A stretch of DNA of 64,000 nucleotides from Streptomyces angustmyceticus (GTDB taxonomy: Bacteria > Actinomycetota > Actinomycetes > Streptomycetales > Streptomycetaceae). The stretch lies in contig NZ_CP082945.1 of the NCBI RefSeq assembly GCF_019933235.1, positions 930,001-994,000 of the forward strand. The letters run 5' to 3'. The position numbers were made by a program, and so were the translations under genes. A model generated the notes under the pieces. That model was given only the letters and a program-made list of their open reading frames with translations, was not told the origin of the DNA and ran no database searches. Positions 7,947-16,538 of this stretch are shown in pieces. Numbering within the stretch: position 1 is the first letter of the stretch; every line of letters begins with the position of its first letter.

Positions 7947-9530
7947 ATGAGCTCCGCCCGCGAAACAGCGGCAGAACCGGTCGCGGATGCCCGGCGCTGG
8001 ATGGCACTGGCCGTATTGCTGACCGCGACCCTGCTGGACCTGCTCGACGCGACGATCATCAACATCGCGATTCCGAGCATCCAGCGGGACATCCATGCTT
8101 CCTACACGGCCGTGCAGTGGATCGCGGCAGGCTATACGCTCGCGTTCGCCATCGGCCTGGTCACCGGTGGCCGGCTCGGCGACATCTTCGGACGCAAGAA
8201 GGTCTTCCTGCTCGCCATGGCCGGCTTCACCCTCGCGTCCGCGCTGTCGGGCCTGGCGACCGGGCCGGACATGCTGATCATCTCCCGTGTGCTGCAGGGC
8301 GGGATGGCCGCGATGATGGTGCCGCAGGTGCTGTCGATCATCCATGTCACCTTCGCCCCGGAGGAGAGCGGCAAGGTCTTCGGCATGTTCGGCGCCGTCT
8401 GCGGCATCGGGGCGGTCTCCGGTCCGGTCCTCGGCGCCCTGCTGACCGAGTGGAACCTCTTCGGCCTCGAATGGCGCCCGATCTTCCTGGTCAACCTGCC
8501 GATCGGGATCGCCGGTCTGATCCTCGGACACCGCTTCGTGCGCGAGTCCAAGGCGCCCAGCGCACCGCGCCTGGACCTGGCCGGCGTCACCCTCGTCACG
8601 CTGGCCCTGTTCATGCTGCTCTTCCCGCTCACCCGCGGCCGTGACCTGGGCTGGCCGGCCTGGTGCCCGGCTTCCATGGCCGGCAGCGTCGTGGTGTTCG
8701 CGCTGTTCGTCCTGCACCAGCGCGCCAAGGTGCGGCAGGACGCCTCCCCGCTGCTGGAGCTGTCGCTGTTCCGCATCCGGAGCTTCGCGGCCGGGATCGT
8801 CGTGCAGCTGGCCTTCGGCACCTCCTTCGGCCTGTTCTCCCTCACCGGCGCGCTGTACATGCAGGTCGGCCTGGGCTGGACACCGTTGCGGGCCGCGCTG
8901 ACGAGCCTGTTGTTCGGCGCGACCATGGCCGGTGTCGCCATGGTCGCCGTGCCGAAGCTGGTCCCGCGCTTCGGCCGGAAGGTGCTCCAGGCCGGGGCGC
9001 TGCTGATGATCGTCGGGCTGGGCCTCTACGGTTGGATCGCCCACCAGCAGGGCACCGGGGTCACTCCGGCGCAGATCGCGCTCCCGCTGGTCGTGGGCGG
9101 CTGCGGCCTCGGCATGATCATGGCGCCGCTGACCAGCGCGGTGCTGTCCGAAGTACCCGGTCAGCACGCCGGTTCGGCGTCGGGCCTGATCAACACGATC
9201 AACCAGGTGGGCCTGTCCCTGGGCCTGGGGCTGACGTCGGTGGCCTTCTTCACCGTCGTGGACGACGCGGGAACGCCGGCGCCGACCGGCGGTACGGCCT
9301 TCATCACGGCGTTCACCCACTCCCTGTGGTGGGTGATCGGCGGCATGGCGCTGGCCTTCCTGCTGATGTTCGCCCTGCCGAAGGCCGCCGGCGCGCAGTT
9401 CGCGCCGCCCGCCGAGGAGGACGCCGGCGCCCCGGCCGCCGACGCCGGCACCTCGTCGTCCGACGGCGCCCCGGCGGCGCGTGCCGAGGCCACGCCGGCC
9501 GCGAACGCGCCGACACCCACCGCCGGCTGA
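7947..9530 (+). CDS. MFS drug exporter, DHA2 family (14 TM)
   Basis: This 527-residue membrane protein has the DHA2 layout of 14 helices. Helix 1 contains LLDLLDATIINIAIPSI, the cytoplasmic motif A is GGRLGDIFGRKK, and the antiporter motif C is seen as GAVSGPVLGALL. The last 45 residues are an Ala/Pro/Thr-rich tail predicted to be disordered. ATG 7947 has GGAGAGG upstream. Placed between the sugar operon and a DNA-glycosylase gene and driven by a SARP-type promoter, it most likely exports the cluster's antibiotic, so efflux and adduct repair would be two layers of self-protection. Confidence 0.92.
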   Translation: MSSARETAAEPVADARRWMALAVLLTATLLDLLDATIINIAIPSIQRDIHASYTAVQWIAAGYTLAFAIGLVTGGRLGDIFGRKKVFLLAMAGFTLASALSGLATGPDMLIISRVLQGGMAAMMVPQVLSIIHVTFAPEESGKVFGMFGAVCGIGAVSGPVLGALLTEWNLFGLEWRPIFLVNLPIGIAGLILGHRFVRESKAPSAPRLDLAGVTLVTLALFMLLFPLTRGRDLGWPAWCPASMAGSVVVFALFVLHQRAKVRQDASPLLELSLFRIRSFAAGIVVQLAFGTSFGLFSLTGALYMQVGLGWTPLRAALTSLLFGATMAGVAMVAVPKLVPRFGRKVLQAGALLMIVGLGLYGWIAHQQGTGVTPAQIALPLVVGGCGLGMIMAPLTSAVLSEVPGQHAGSASGLINTINQVGLSLGLGLTSVAFFTVVDDAGTPAPTGGTAFITAFTHSLWWVIGGMALAFLLMFALPKAAGAQFAPPAEEDAGAPAADAGTSSSDGAPAARAEATPAANAPTPTAG

Positions 9531-9627
9531 CACCCCGCCCGCCGCCGCGCCCGAACGCGCCGGTCCGTGGCCCCTCCCGGGCCCGCGGGCCGGCCGTCGT
9601 GCTGCGCCCGGGACACGGAGACGCGGG

Positions 9628-9670
9628 TCGAGCGCCGGTCGAGCCGCGCACGAGCCGGAGTGGGTAGGTT
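9628..9670 (+). promoter_or_regulatory. SARP-type promoter for the second glycosylase gene
   Basis: This is the clearest example in the window. TCGAGCG (9628), TCGAGCC (9639) and ACGAGCC (9650) start exactly 11 bp apart, and the last ends 8 bp before TAGGTT (9665-9670). Transcription would start near 9677 and leave a leader of about 46 nt. Confidence 0.75.
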
Positions 9671-9722
9671 CACCAGTCCGCCCGTCGCCGCGGGCGCCGC
9701 GAGGAACAGGAAGTGATCACTG

Positions 9723-10895
9723 ATGAGCGACACCACGCACGACGCCGTGCGGCTGCGGTGGCCGGCGGTCTCCGCCCGGCGGCTGGAGCGCAGCGCCCTC
9801 GCCGCGCCGGCCCCCGAGCTGGACCCCGCCGGGATCGTCGGCGCGCTGTGCGGGGCGCACGCCCAGGTGCTGAGCGCCGCCGAACTGTCCATCGGCATGC
9901 GGGGCGAGGGCATCACCCGCAGCGTGGTGCGCAAGACCCTGTGGGACGAGGCCGGGCTGATCAAGATGTACGGGCCGCGGGGCACCGTCCATCTGCTGCC
10001 CGCGGCCGACCTGCCGATGTGGGTGGGCGCGCTGAGCGCGCTGCCGCCCTCGCCGAGCCCGTTCACCAAGGACGTCCGGATGACGGACGAGCAGACGGAG
10101 GAGGTCGTCGCGGCCGTCGGCGCGGCCCTGCGGGACGCCGAACTGACCATCGACGAGCTGAGCGAGGCCGTCGTCGCCGCCACCGGCCCCTGGGCCGGGG
10201 ACCTGGTCATGCCGGCCTTCCAGGGCATGTGGCCGCGCTGGCGGCAGGCCATCACCCTGGCCTCGCACCGCGGGCAGCTGTGCTTCGGGCCGAACCGCGG
10301 CCGCAAGGTGACGTACACCCACCCGCAGCACCTGACCGGGGGCCGCGCCACGGACGGCACGGCGGCGCTGGCCGGGCTCGTGGAGCGGTATCTGCACGCC
10401 TACGGCCCCGCCACCCCGCAGCACTTCGCACGGTGGCTCAATGTCTCCCCGCGCTGGGCCGGCGAGCTGTTCGACTCCCTGGGCGGCGCACTCCAGCGCG
10501 TCGACCTGGAGGGCACGGCGGCCTGGGTGAACGCGGGCGACACGGCAACGCCGGAGGAACCGCCGCGCGGGGTGCGGCTGTTGCCGTACTTCGACGCCTA
10601 TGTGGTGGCCTGCCAGCCCCGCGAGCGGCTCTACCCCGGGGCCATGGCCCAGCGGGCGCTGACGCCCAGCGGCCAGGCCGGCAACTACCCGGTCCTGCTG
10701 ATCGACGGCGTGGTCGGCGGGGTCTGGCACCAGCGGCGGTCCGGCCGCCGGCTGACCGTCACCGTCGAACCGGGCACACCCCTGACGGCCGCGCAGCGCG
10801 CGGAACTCGACGCGCAGGTGGAGCGGCTGGAGTGCGTCCTGGAGGGGACCGCGGAGCTGACGATCGGGACGGTGGGCGTCGGCCCCCACGCGTAA
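9723..10895 (+). CDS. AlkZ-like winged-helix DNA glycosylase (HTH_42), HxQ type
   Basis: This 390-residue HTH_42 protein is a second, divergent AlkZ-like glycosylase. Where the relatives have QxQ it shows HAQ at residues 46-48 (context LCGAHAQVLSAAELSIGMR). Family blocks follow: GLVERYLHAYGPATPQHFARWL and VRLLPYFDAYVVACQPRERLYPG, each cited here only as short landmarks. I recall that TxnU4 and LldU1 of the trioxacarcin and LL-D49194 clusters carry unusual active-site motifs tied to strict specificity for their bulky intercalated guanine adducts; this gene looks like that class. ATG 9723 has only GGAA upstream. It has the best SARP-type promoter of the window, so repair would be induced together with synthesis. 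Confidence 0.82.
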   Translation: MSDTTHDAVRLRWPAVSARRLERSALAAPAPELDPAGIVGALCGAHAQVLSAAELSIGMRGEGITRSVVRKTLWDEAGLIKMYGPRGTVHLLPAADLPMWVGALSALPPSPSPFTKDVRMTDEQTEEVVAAVGAALRDAELTIDELSEAVVAATGPWAGDLVMPAFQGMWPRWRQAITLASHRGQLCFGPNRGRKVTYTHPQHLTGGRATDGTAALAGLVERYLHAYGPATPQHFARWLNVSPRWAGELFDSLGGALQRVDLEGTAAWVNAGDTATPEEPPRGVRLLPYFDAYVVACQPRERLYPGAMAQRALTPSGQAGNYPVLLIDGVVGGVWHQRRSGRRLTVTVEPGTPLTAAQRAELDAQVERLECVLEGTAELTIGTVGVGPHA

Positions 10896-10924
10896 CGGCG
10901 GCCCCACGCGCAGCGGCAGCCCTT

Positions 10925-10963
10925 CCCGGCCGGGCGTCCTGAGCACCGCGGCGCCCGGCCGGG
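10925..10963. terminator. Bidirectional terminator, 12-bp stem
   Basis: CCCGGCCGGGCG (10925-10936) and CGCCCGGCCGGG (10952-10963) are perfect complements around a 15-nt loop. It lies between the convergent glycosylase and SDR genes. Confidence 0.8.
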
Positions 10964-11017
10964 CCCGGTGGTGCGCGAAGCGCCCCGCGGGACCCGGCCG
11001 CCCTCAGGCCCTCGCCG

Positions 11018-11740
11018 TCACCACGCCACGGTGCCGGCGTCGTTGAGGAACCGGCCGGTCGGCCCGTCGTCGCCGAGGGTCGCGAGGCGGACCTCGATCT
11101 CGGCGCCCTCGGCGGCCGTCCGCTCGCCGACGCCCCGGTTGATGTCCGTGGCGACGAAACCGGGCGAGCAGGCGTTGACCTTGACGGCGGTGCCCCGCAG
11201 TTCGTTGGCGTAGAGCACGGTCAGCATGTTCACCGCCGCCTTGGACACGCTGTACGCGGTCATCGCGGGCATCTCGGATCCGTCCAGCCAGGCGGGCAGG
11301 CCCATCTCGCTGGAGACGTTGACGATCCGTCCTGCCGGGGAGCGCCGCAGCAGCGGCAGCAGCGCGTTGGTGACCTCGACCAGGCCGAACACATTCGTCT
11401 CCAGGGTCGCCCACAGGGCGTCGCGGGTGAGCGTGCTCGGCGCGCCGGCCGGCCATTCGACGTTGATCCCGGCGTTGTTGACGAGGATGTCGAGCCGCCC
11501 GTACCGCTCGTCGATGTGCCGTGCGGCGGCGGCGACCCCGGCGGCGTCGGTGACGTCGAGGGGCACCGCGTGCGCGTCCGCGCCCTCCGCGCGCAGCGCC
11601 TTCGCGGCGGCCTCGCCGCGGGCCGGGTCGCGGGCGCCCAGCAGGACGACGGCGCCCTGGGCGCCCAGTTGCCGGGCGGCCTGGTGGCCGATGCCCTTGG
11701 TGGCGCCGGTGATCAGTGCGATCTTCGCGGTGGCAGTCAT
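11018..11740 (-). CDS. Short-chain dehydrogenase/reductase, tailoring candidate
   Basis: This classical SDR of 240 residues has the cofactor motif TGATKGIG (residues 11-18), the NNAG block, and the active site with SS in VNVSSEMG followed by YSVSK. It probably reduces a ketone of the polyketide or a side chain with NAD(P)H, but the substrate cannot be inferred from sequence. ATG 11740 has no convincing ribosome site. The predicted -10 of its SARP-type promoter lies seven bases upstream, which suggests a leaderless mRNA. Its reading direction groups it with the methyltransferase genes to its right, yet it has its own promoter. Confidence 0.85.
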   Translation of the reverse strand: MTATAKIALITGATKGIGHQAARQLGAQGAVVLLGARDPARGEAAAKALRAEGADAHAVPLDVTDAAGVAAAARHIDERYGRLDILVNNAGINVEWPAGAPSTLTRDALWATLETNVFGLVEVTNALLPLLRRSPAGRIVNVSSEMGLPAWLDGSEMPAMTAYSVSKAAVNMLTVLYANELRGTAVKVNACSPGFVATDINRGVGERTAAEGAEIEVRLATLGDDGPTGRFLNDAGTVAW

Positions 11741-11746
11741 GGAGCG

Positions 11747-11789
11747 AGGCTGCCACCGTCCGCTAGGGCGCGGCTGGTCCCCGGCTCAG
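11747..11789 (-). promoter_or_regulatory. SARP-type promoter, possibly leaderless, for the SDR
   Basis: On the minus strand CTGAGCC (11789-11783), ACCAGCC (11778-11772) and CCTAGCG (11767-11761) are 11 bp apart. CAGCCT (11752-11747) follows after 8 bp. Transcription would start at about 11740, the A of the ATG. Confidence 0.5.
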
Positions 11790-11834
11790 CACCCGGGGCG
11801 GCTGGGGCCCGCGGGCCCCGGCCGCCCGGCCGGT

Positions 11835-12857
11835 TCAGAGCGCGGCGCCCGTGGGCACCGCCTCCACGATGCTCAGGGACGAGTCCGTGCCGATGACCCG
11901 CTCCACCCGGAACCCGGCCTCGGTGAGCAGCGCCGTGTACTCCTCCTCGGTCCGCTCCTGGCCGCCGGCCATGACGAGCATCGCCAGGTCGAACGCCTTG
12001 CTGGAGTGCGGGGTGTCCCCGGCGGGGATCACCCGCTCGATCAGGAGCAGCGTGCCGTCCGGCTTCATCGCCCGCCGGCAGCCGGTGAGGATGCCGACGA
12101 CCTCCCGGTCGGTCCAGCCGTGCAGCACCGACTTCATCATGTACAGATCGCCGCCGGCCGGGAGTTCGCCGAAGAGGTCGCCGCCGACGATCTCGCAGCG
12201 GCCGGTGAGCCCGGCGTCGCCGATCCGGTTGCGCTCGACGACGTGCGGGAGGTCGAACAGCACCCCGGCGGTCTCCGGGTGGGCCTGAAGGACCGTGGCC
12301 AGCAGGGTGCCGTCGCCGCCGCCGATGTCCACGAGCCGGGCGGCCCGGGAGAAGTCGTAGGCGGCCACGATCGCGTCGCGCTCGATCCGGCTGTGCTCGT
12401 GCATCGCGGTGTCGAAGTCCGCGCCCTCGTCGGGGTGTTCCTGCAGGTACTCCCAGACGGGCTGCCCGAAGGCGGTGGTGAAGGCCCCTTCGCCGGTGCG
12501 CAGCACCTCCTCGGCGTGCTGGAACGTCGTCGCGGTCAGCCGGCCGGCCTGCGCCACGGTCGCCCGGACGGACCGCGGGTGGTCGGAGCGCAGGCACGCG
12601 CCGACCGGGGTGAGGCCGAAGCGGCCGCGCGCCACCTCGGTGAACACTCCGCGGCCGGCCAGCGCCCGCAGCAGGCGGTGGAGGGCCTCCGGCCGGGTGC
12701 CGCTGGCCTCGGCGAGCTCCGCCGTCGGGCGCGGGCCGTCCGCCAGCAGATCGGCGATCCGCAGCTCCGCCGCCAGATGCAGCGCCCGTGCGTAGATGAA
12801 GCTCTCACTGATTTCCAGCAGTCGCAGACTGCCGTCCTGTGCGCTGTCGCTGCCCAT
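11835..12857 (-). CDS. SAM-dependent O-methyltransferase 1
   Basis: This 340-residue O-methyltransferase of the TcmN/DnrK/CarB class has an N-terminal winged-helix dimerisation domain (about residues 10-95) and a C-terminal Rossmann SAM domain. That domain shows VDIGGGDGTLL, the LFDLPHVV block, and the catalytic-loop region LHGWTDREVVGIL. The usual HDW at that loop is HGW here, so the acid/base dyad may be altered. I prefer ATG 12857, with GGAG 12 bases away, over GTG 12902, which adds 15 residues. It is a paralog of the two other methyltransferases at 12930-13988 and 17077-18096, and all three probably methylate phenols or sugar hydroxyls of the product. Confidence 0.9.
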   Translation of the reverse strand: MGSDSAQDGSLRLLEISESFIYARALHLAAELRIADLLADGPRPTAELAEASGTRPEALHRLLRALAGRGVFTEVARGRFGLTPVGACLRSDHPRSVRATVAQAGRLTATTFQHAEEVLRTGEGAFTTAFGQPVWEYLQEHPDEGADFDTAMHEHSRIERDAIVAAYDFSRAARLVDIGGGDGTLLATVLQAHPETAGVLFDLPHVVERNRIGDAGLTGRCEIVGGDLFGELPAGGDLYMMKSVLHGWTDREVVGILTGCRRAMKPDGTLLLIERVIPAGDTPHSSKAFDLAMLVMAGGQERTEEEYTALLTEAGFRVERVIGTDSSLSIVEAVPTGAAL

Positions 12858-12929
12858 CGGCTGATCCCACTCCTTCGTCCGTTGCGCTGAGGTCTTGTCC
12901 ACCGGGTCACCGGGTGCGGTGCCGTACGG

Positions 12930-13988
12930 TCAGCGGGGCACGGCCTCGACGAGGCTGTCCGGTCCCGAGCTGTGAATGACGCGGGTGAGGCGCAGCCCCG
13001 CGCGGTCCAGCAGCTCGCGGAACTCCGCTTCGGTGCGCTGCCGGCCCGTCGTGCCGATCAGGGTCTCCAGGTCCAGGAGCTTGCCGACGGAGGGCTCCGG
13101 GCCGTCCGGCAGCACCGGTTCGCCCAGGAGCAGGGTGGCGTGCGCGGGCATGGCGGCGCGGCAGTTGCGCAGGATGCGCACCGAGGACTCGTCGTCCCAG
13201 TCGTGGATGACGGCCGTCAGCACATAGGCGTCGGCGCCCGGCGGCACCTCGTCGAAGAAGGAGCCGCCCCGCACCTCGCAGCGGTCGGCGACGCCCGCCT
13301 TGGCCAGGACCGGGGCGGAGCGCTCGACGACGTCGGGGAGGTCGAAGAGGACACCGCGCAGCTCCGGGTGGGAGGCGAGGATGCCGGACAGGTAGGCGCC
13401 GTTGCCGCCGCCCACGTCGACGACGGTGGCGAACCGCCCGAAGTCGTAGGACTCCAGCGTCGCGTAGATCGCGGAGGCCACCGACGTCATCGCCGCGTCG
13501 AAGACCGCGGCCTCTTCGGGGTGGCTGCGGTAGTAGTCGAACTGCGGCGCCCCGTGGACCCGTGCGAAGGCCGCCTCGCCGGTGCGGACGCTGTCGTACA
13601 GGCCGCTCCAGGCGGCCCGGTGGAAGCCCGATCCGAAGTGCGTCGCCAGGCCGCGCAGCGAGGGGGTGCTGTCGGTGCGCAGCAGCGCGCCCGCCGGGGT
13701 GTTCGCGAAGCGCCGGCCGGCCAGTTCGGTGAACACCCCGAAGTCGCCCAGGGCGCGCAGCAGCCGGTACAGCGAGGGCGCGTGCGCGCCGGCCTCGGCG
13801 GCGATGTCGTCCACGTGCCGGGGCCCGTGGGCGAGGGCGTCGGCGACGCCGAAGCGGGCCGCCACGCCGATGGCCTGGGTGACGAAGCCCCCCATCAGGA
13901 GGTGCATGAGTGCCGCCTCCGGCGGTGCGTCGGCCGTCGGCCCGGCCCACCCCGTCGACGGGTCCCGCTCACTCGCCGTGTCGGTCAT
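12930..13988 (-). CDS. SAM-dependent O-methyltransferase 2
   Basis: This 352-residue enzyme has the same two-domain layout as its neighbour. An N-terminal dimerisation/winged-helix part includes LLRALGDFGVFTEL. The SAM domain shows VDVGGGNGAYLSG, then LFDLPDVV and the canonical catalytic stretch VIHDWDDESSVRIL, with the His-Asp pair intact. ATG 13988 follows GGAAGGGA at good spacing. It lies 72 bp upstream of methyltransferase 1 and downstream of P450 2, so P450-oxidised oxygens may be its methylation sites. It may have a weak promoter of its own inside the end of the P450 gene. Confidence 0.92.
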   Translation of the reverse strand: MTDTASERDPSTGWAGPTADAPPEAALMHLLMGGFVTQAIGVAARFGVADALAHGPRHVDDIAAEAGAHAPSLYRLLRALGDFGVFTELAGRRFANTPAGALLRTDSTPSLRGLATHFGSGFHRAAWSGLYDSVRTGEAAFARVHGAPQFDYYRSHPEEAAVFDAAMTSVASAIYATLESYDFGRFATVVDVGGGNGAYLSGILASHPELRGVLFDLPDVVERSAPVLAKAGVADRCEVRGGSFFDEVPPGADAYVLTAVIHDWDDESSVRILRNCRAAMPAHATLLLGEPVLPDGPEPSVGKLLDLETLIGTTGRQRTEAEFRELLDRAGLRLTRVIHSSGPDSLVEAVPR

Positions 13989-14033
13989 CGCCTGTTCCCT
14001 TCCACTCCCGCCTGTGCTCCTTCGGACCTGGTC

Positions 14034-14065
14034 ACAGTGCAGGACCTGCCTCAACGAGCACTTGA
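14034..14065 (-). promoter_or_regulatory. Weak SARP-type promoter for methyltransferases 2 and 1
   Basis: On the minus strand TCAAGTG (14065-14059) and TTGAGGC (14054-14048) are 11 bp apart and end 8 bp before CACTGT (14039-14034). The repeats overlap the 3' end of the P450 gene and each differs from consensus, so this is only a candidate. Confidence 0.35.
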
Positions 14066-15295
14066 GGCGTGGTGCACCTGCGCGGCCGGGGTGCCGGGGG
14101 CGGGGCGCACCCGGACCGGGACGTGCGGCAGGCCCCGCATCATGGCGCTGTGGTGCCAGACGAGTTCGCCGGGCGCGGCGTCCAGCGCGAGGTCCGGGCA
14201 GCGCTCCAGCAGGGCCCGGATCGCGGTCCGCGCCTCCAGCCGGGCCAGCGGGGCGCCGAAGCAGTAGTGGATGCCGTGTCCGAAGGCGAGATGGCCGTGG
14301 GGGTCGCGGCGGATGTCGAAGCGGCCGGGGTCGGGGAAGCGGACGGGGTCGTGGTTGGCGGGGGTGTTGCCGATGAGGACGAGTTCCCCGCCGCCCGGGA
14401 TGCAGGTGCCCGCGAGGTCGACGGGGGCGGTGGTGAACCGGTGCAGCGAGGTCCCGGTCGGTCCGCTGTGCCGCAGCATCTCCTCCACCGCACCGTCGAG
14501 GAGCCCGAAGTCTGCCCGCAGTGCGGCCAGTTGGTCGGGGTGGCGGAGCAGCGCGAGCATGCCGTTGGAGAGCAGCCCGGCGGTGGTCTCGTGGCCGGCG
14601 ATGAGCAACAGGACGGCCATGCCGAGCAGTTCGTCGAAGGACAGCCGGTCGCCGTCCTCGCTCGTGCGCAGCAGCGCGCTCAGCAGATCGTCACCGGGCC
14701 GCCGGCCCTTGTCCGCCAGCAGCCGCGTCAGATAGCCGACCAGCTCCCCCATCGCCGCTTCGGCCCGCGGTCCGCCGGAGCGCTTGGTGACCTCGGTGGA
14801 CCAGGCGTGGAAGTCCGCCCGGTCGGCGTAGGGCACCCCGAGGAGTTCGCAGATGACGGCGGCGGGCAGCGGGAAGGCGAAGTCCTCCACGAGGTCGGCC
14901 CGGCCGTCGGGCCGGCTCAGCACGGCGTCGATCAGCTCGTCGGTGATCTCCCGTACCCGCGGCCCCAGGGCCTCGATGCGGCGCGGGGTGAACTCCTTGA
15001 CCACCAGCCTGCGCAGCCGGGTGTGCCGGGGCGGATCGGAGATCAGCATGTGCGGCGCGGCCGCGGGATCGCCCGCCCCGGCGCCCGCGGCCCGGCGCCA
15101 GTCGTTGGAGAGCCGCGGGTCGGCCAGCGCGGCGCGGGCGGCTTCGTACCCGACGACCAGCCAGGCTTCGAACCCCTCCGGGAGCCGTACCCGGTGCACC
15201 GGCCCCCGCGCCCGCAGCTCCGCGTACACCGGGTGCGGGTCCCGGGTGAACTCCTCCCCCAGGGCCGCCAGGTCGACGATGTGCTCTGCACTCAC
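14051..15295 (-). CDS. Cytochrome P450 2
   Basis: This 414-residue bacterial P450 keeps all hallmarks: I-helix AGHETTAG, K-helix ExxR in VEEMLRH, and haem loop FGHGIHYCFG with the cysteine near residue 345. The start is GTG 15295, preceded by GGAGGTG; the open frame runs much further upstream, but that part overlaps the oxidoreductase gene. It sits 25 bp after the Gfo/Idh gene in the same transcript. It is clearly different from P450 1 (1025-2245), so at least two oxidations are expected. Epoxide or ketal formation is typical of trioxacarcin-like products, but the site of action is unknown. Confidence 0.92.
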   Translation of the reverse strand: MSAEHIVDLAALGEEFTRDPHPVYAELRARGPVHRVRLPEGFEAWLVVGYEAARAALADPRLSNDWRRAAGAGAGDPAAAPHMLISDPPRHTRLRRLVVKEFTPRRIEALGPRVREITDELIDAVLSRPDGRADLVEDFAFPLPAAVICELLGVPYADRADFHAWSTEVTKRSGGPRAEAAMGELVGYLTRLLADKGRRPGDDLLSALLRTSEDGDRLSFDELLGMAVLLLIAGHETTAGLLSNGMLALLRHPDQLAALRADFGLLDGAVEEMLRHSGPTGTSLHRFTTAPVDLAGTCIPGGGELVLIGNTPANHDPVRFPDPGRFDIRRDPHGHLAFGHGIHYCFGAPLARLEARTAIRALLERCPDLALDAAPGELVWHHSAMMRGLPHVPVRVRPAPGTPAAQVHHASSAR

Positions 15296-15320
15296 CAGGA
15301 CACCTCCGTACGGGAACGGT

Positions 15321-16337
15321 TCATCGGCCGGCACGGTAGGGAGCCCCGGTGGAGGCCGGGTCGTCCGCTGATCGGATGTACGCCCGGCGGCGGATCCCGT
15401 CGAGCAGCCGGGCCTGTTCGCGGATGCCGTCGTCCGGGGGCGTGGTGCGGGAGCGCACCGCGGTGCGGAAGGCGAGGACGGTGTTGCGGACCTGGTCGTC
15501 CGGGGGCAGCGGGATCTCCCGGGTGCCCGTGCCGTTCTCCAGGCGGACGAGGGGGGCCAGGTCGGCGGGCGGGGTGAAGGCCCGCTCGACGGTGATCCGG
15601 CCCCGGGTGCCCCAGAGTTCGCAGACGTTGCGGTAGGCGTGGTCGAGGCCGAAGGACAGGTGGGCGGTGACCCCGTCGTCGCGGACCAAGAGCGCGGAGC
15701 CGGCGGTGTCCACCAGGCGGCCCGGCCCCCGGGACAGAGCGGCTCCGACGACACGCAGCCCGCCGCCGAGGTGGTGGACGGCGGCCCGGACGGGGTAGAC
15801 CCCGGTGTCCCACAGGGCGCCGCCGCCCAGTTCGGGGCGGTGACGGATGTCCTCGTCGGGAAGGCGCGGGACGGCGAACGCGGCAGACAGGGAGCGCAGT
15901 TCGCCGATGGCGCCCGCGCGCACCAGGGCGCGTACGGCGGTGTGCTGGCGGTGGTGGGGGAACATCACGTTCTCCGCGAGGACCAGGCCGCGTGCGGCGG
16001 CCAGTGCGAGCAGCCGTCCGGTGCGGTCCGGGGCGAGCGCGAGGGGCTTCTCGGCCAGGACGTGCTTGCCGGCGCGCAGCGCGGCCTCCGCCCAGTCGGC
16101 GTGCAGCGCGGCGGGCAGCGGAAGGTAGACGGCGTCCACGTCCGGGGCGTCCAGCGCGGCGGCGTAGCCCTGGACGTGCCGGCACCCGTACGCGCGGGCC
16201 AGCTCCCTCGCGCGGGCGGCGTCCCGGCTCGCCACCAGTACGGGTGTGATGCCGGGCGTTCGGGCGAAGGCGGGCAGCATGCGGCGGCGGGCGATGCCGG
16301 CGCAGCCCAGTACGGCGATCCGGACGGGGGGCGGCAT
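15321..16337 (-). CDS. NDP-hexose 3-ketoreductase (Gfo/Idh/MocA family)
   Basis: This 338-residue Gfo/Idh/MocA oxidoreductase has an N-terminal Rossmann motif (VLGCAGIARRRML) and the family's catalytic EKP in LAEKPLAL. The C-terminal beta sheet carries LWDTGVYPV. In deoxysugar pathways such enzymes (KijD10, TylC1-type partners) reduce the 3-ketone released by the 2,3-dehydratase to give the 2-deoxysugar. That makes it the expected partner of 2250-3638, although it is 12 kb away. ATG 16337 follows GCAGGAGGAGCC. It is the first gene of a minus-strand unit with P450 2 and two methyltransferases, driven by the SARP-type site at 16387-16418. Confidence 0.87.
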   Translation of the reverse strand: MPPPVRIAVLGCAGIARRRMLPAFARTPGITPVLVASRDAARARELARAYGCRHVQGYAAALDAPDVDAVYLPLPAALHADWAEAALRAGKHVLAEKPLALAPDRTGRLLALAAARGLVLAENVMFPHHRQHTAVRALVRAGAIGELRSLSAAFAVPRLPDEDIRHRPELGGGALWDTGVYPVRAAVHHLGGGLRVVGAALSRGPGRLVDTAGSALLVRDDGVTAHLSFGLDHAYRNVCELWGTRGRITVERAFTPPADLAPLVRLENGTGTREIPLPPDDQVRNTVLAFRTAVRSRTTPPDDGIREQARLLDGIRRRAYIRSADDPASTGAPYRAGR

Positions 16338-16386
16338 GGCTCCTCCTGCGTCGGCGGCCGCACACGGCGGCGGGGCGGTCGGGCCG

Positions 16387-16418
16387 ACGGTAGGAGGGCG
16401 GGCTCGACACCGGCTCGG
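16387..16418 (-). promoter_or_regulatory. SARP-type promoter for 16337-11835
   Basis: On the minus strand CCGAGCC (16418-16412) and TCGAGCC (16407-16401) are 11 bp apart. An 8-bp gap leads to TACCGT (16392-16387), a full TANNNT -10. A weak third repeat, TCCGCGC, lies another 11 bp upstream. Confidence 0.65.
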
Positions 16419-16460
16419 CTCCGCGCGGAGCGCCTCCGGCACGGGCCGGCTGACCGCGGC

Positions 16461-16492
16461 TCGACCGGTCGTTGAGCGGCGGCCCGGAAGCT
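16461..16492 (+). promoter_or_regulatory. SARP-type promoter for 16539-18096
   Basis: TCGACCG (16461) and TTGAGCG (16472) are 11 bp apart and end 8 bp before GAAGCT (16487-16492). It is divergent from the oxidoreductase promoter, so one region can fire both ways. Confidence 0.5.
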
Positions 16493-16538
16493 GTGGACTC
16501 CAGCGGCGCCGCGTGCGGCGGGTGAGGAGGCACAGGAG

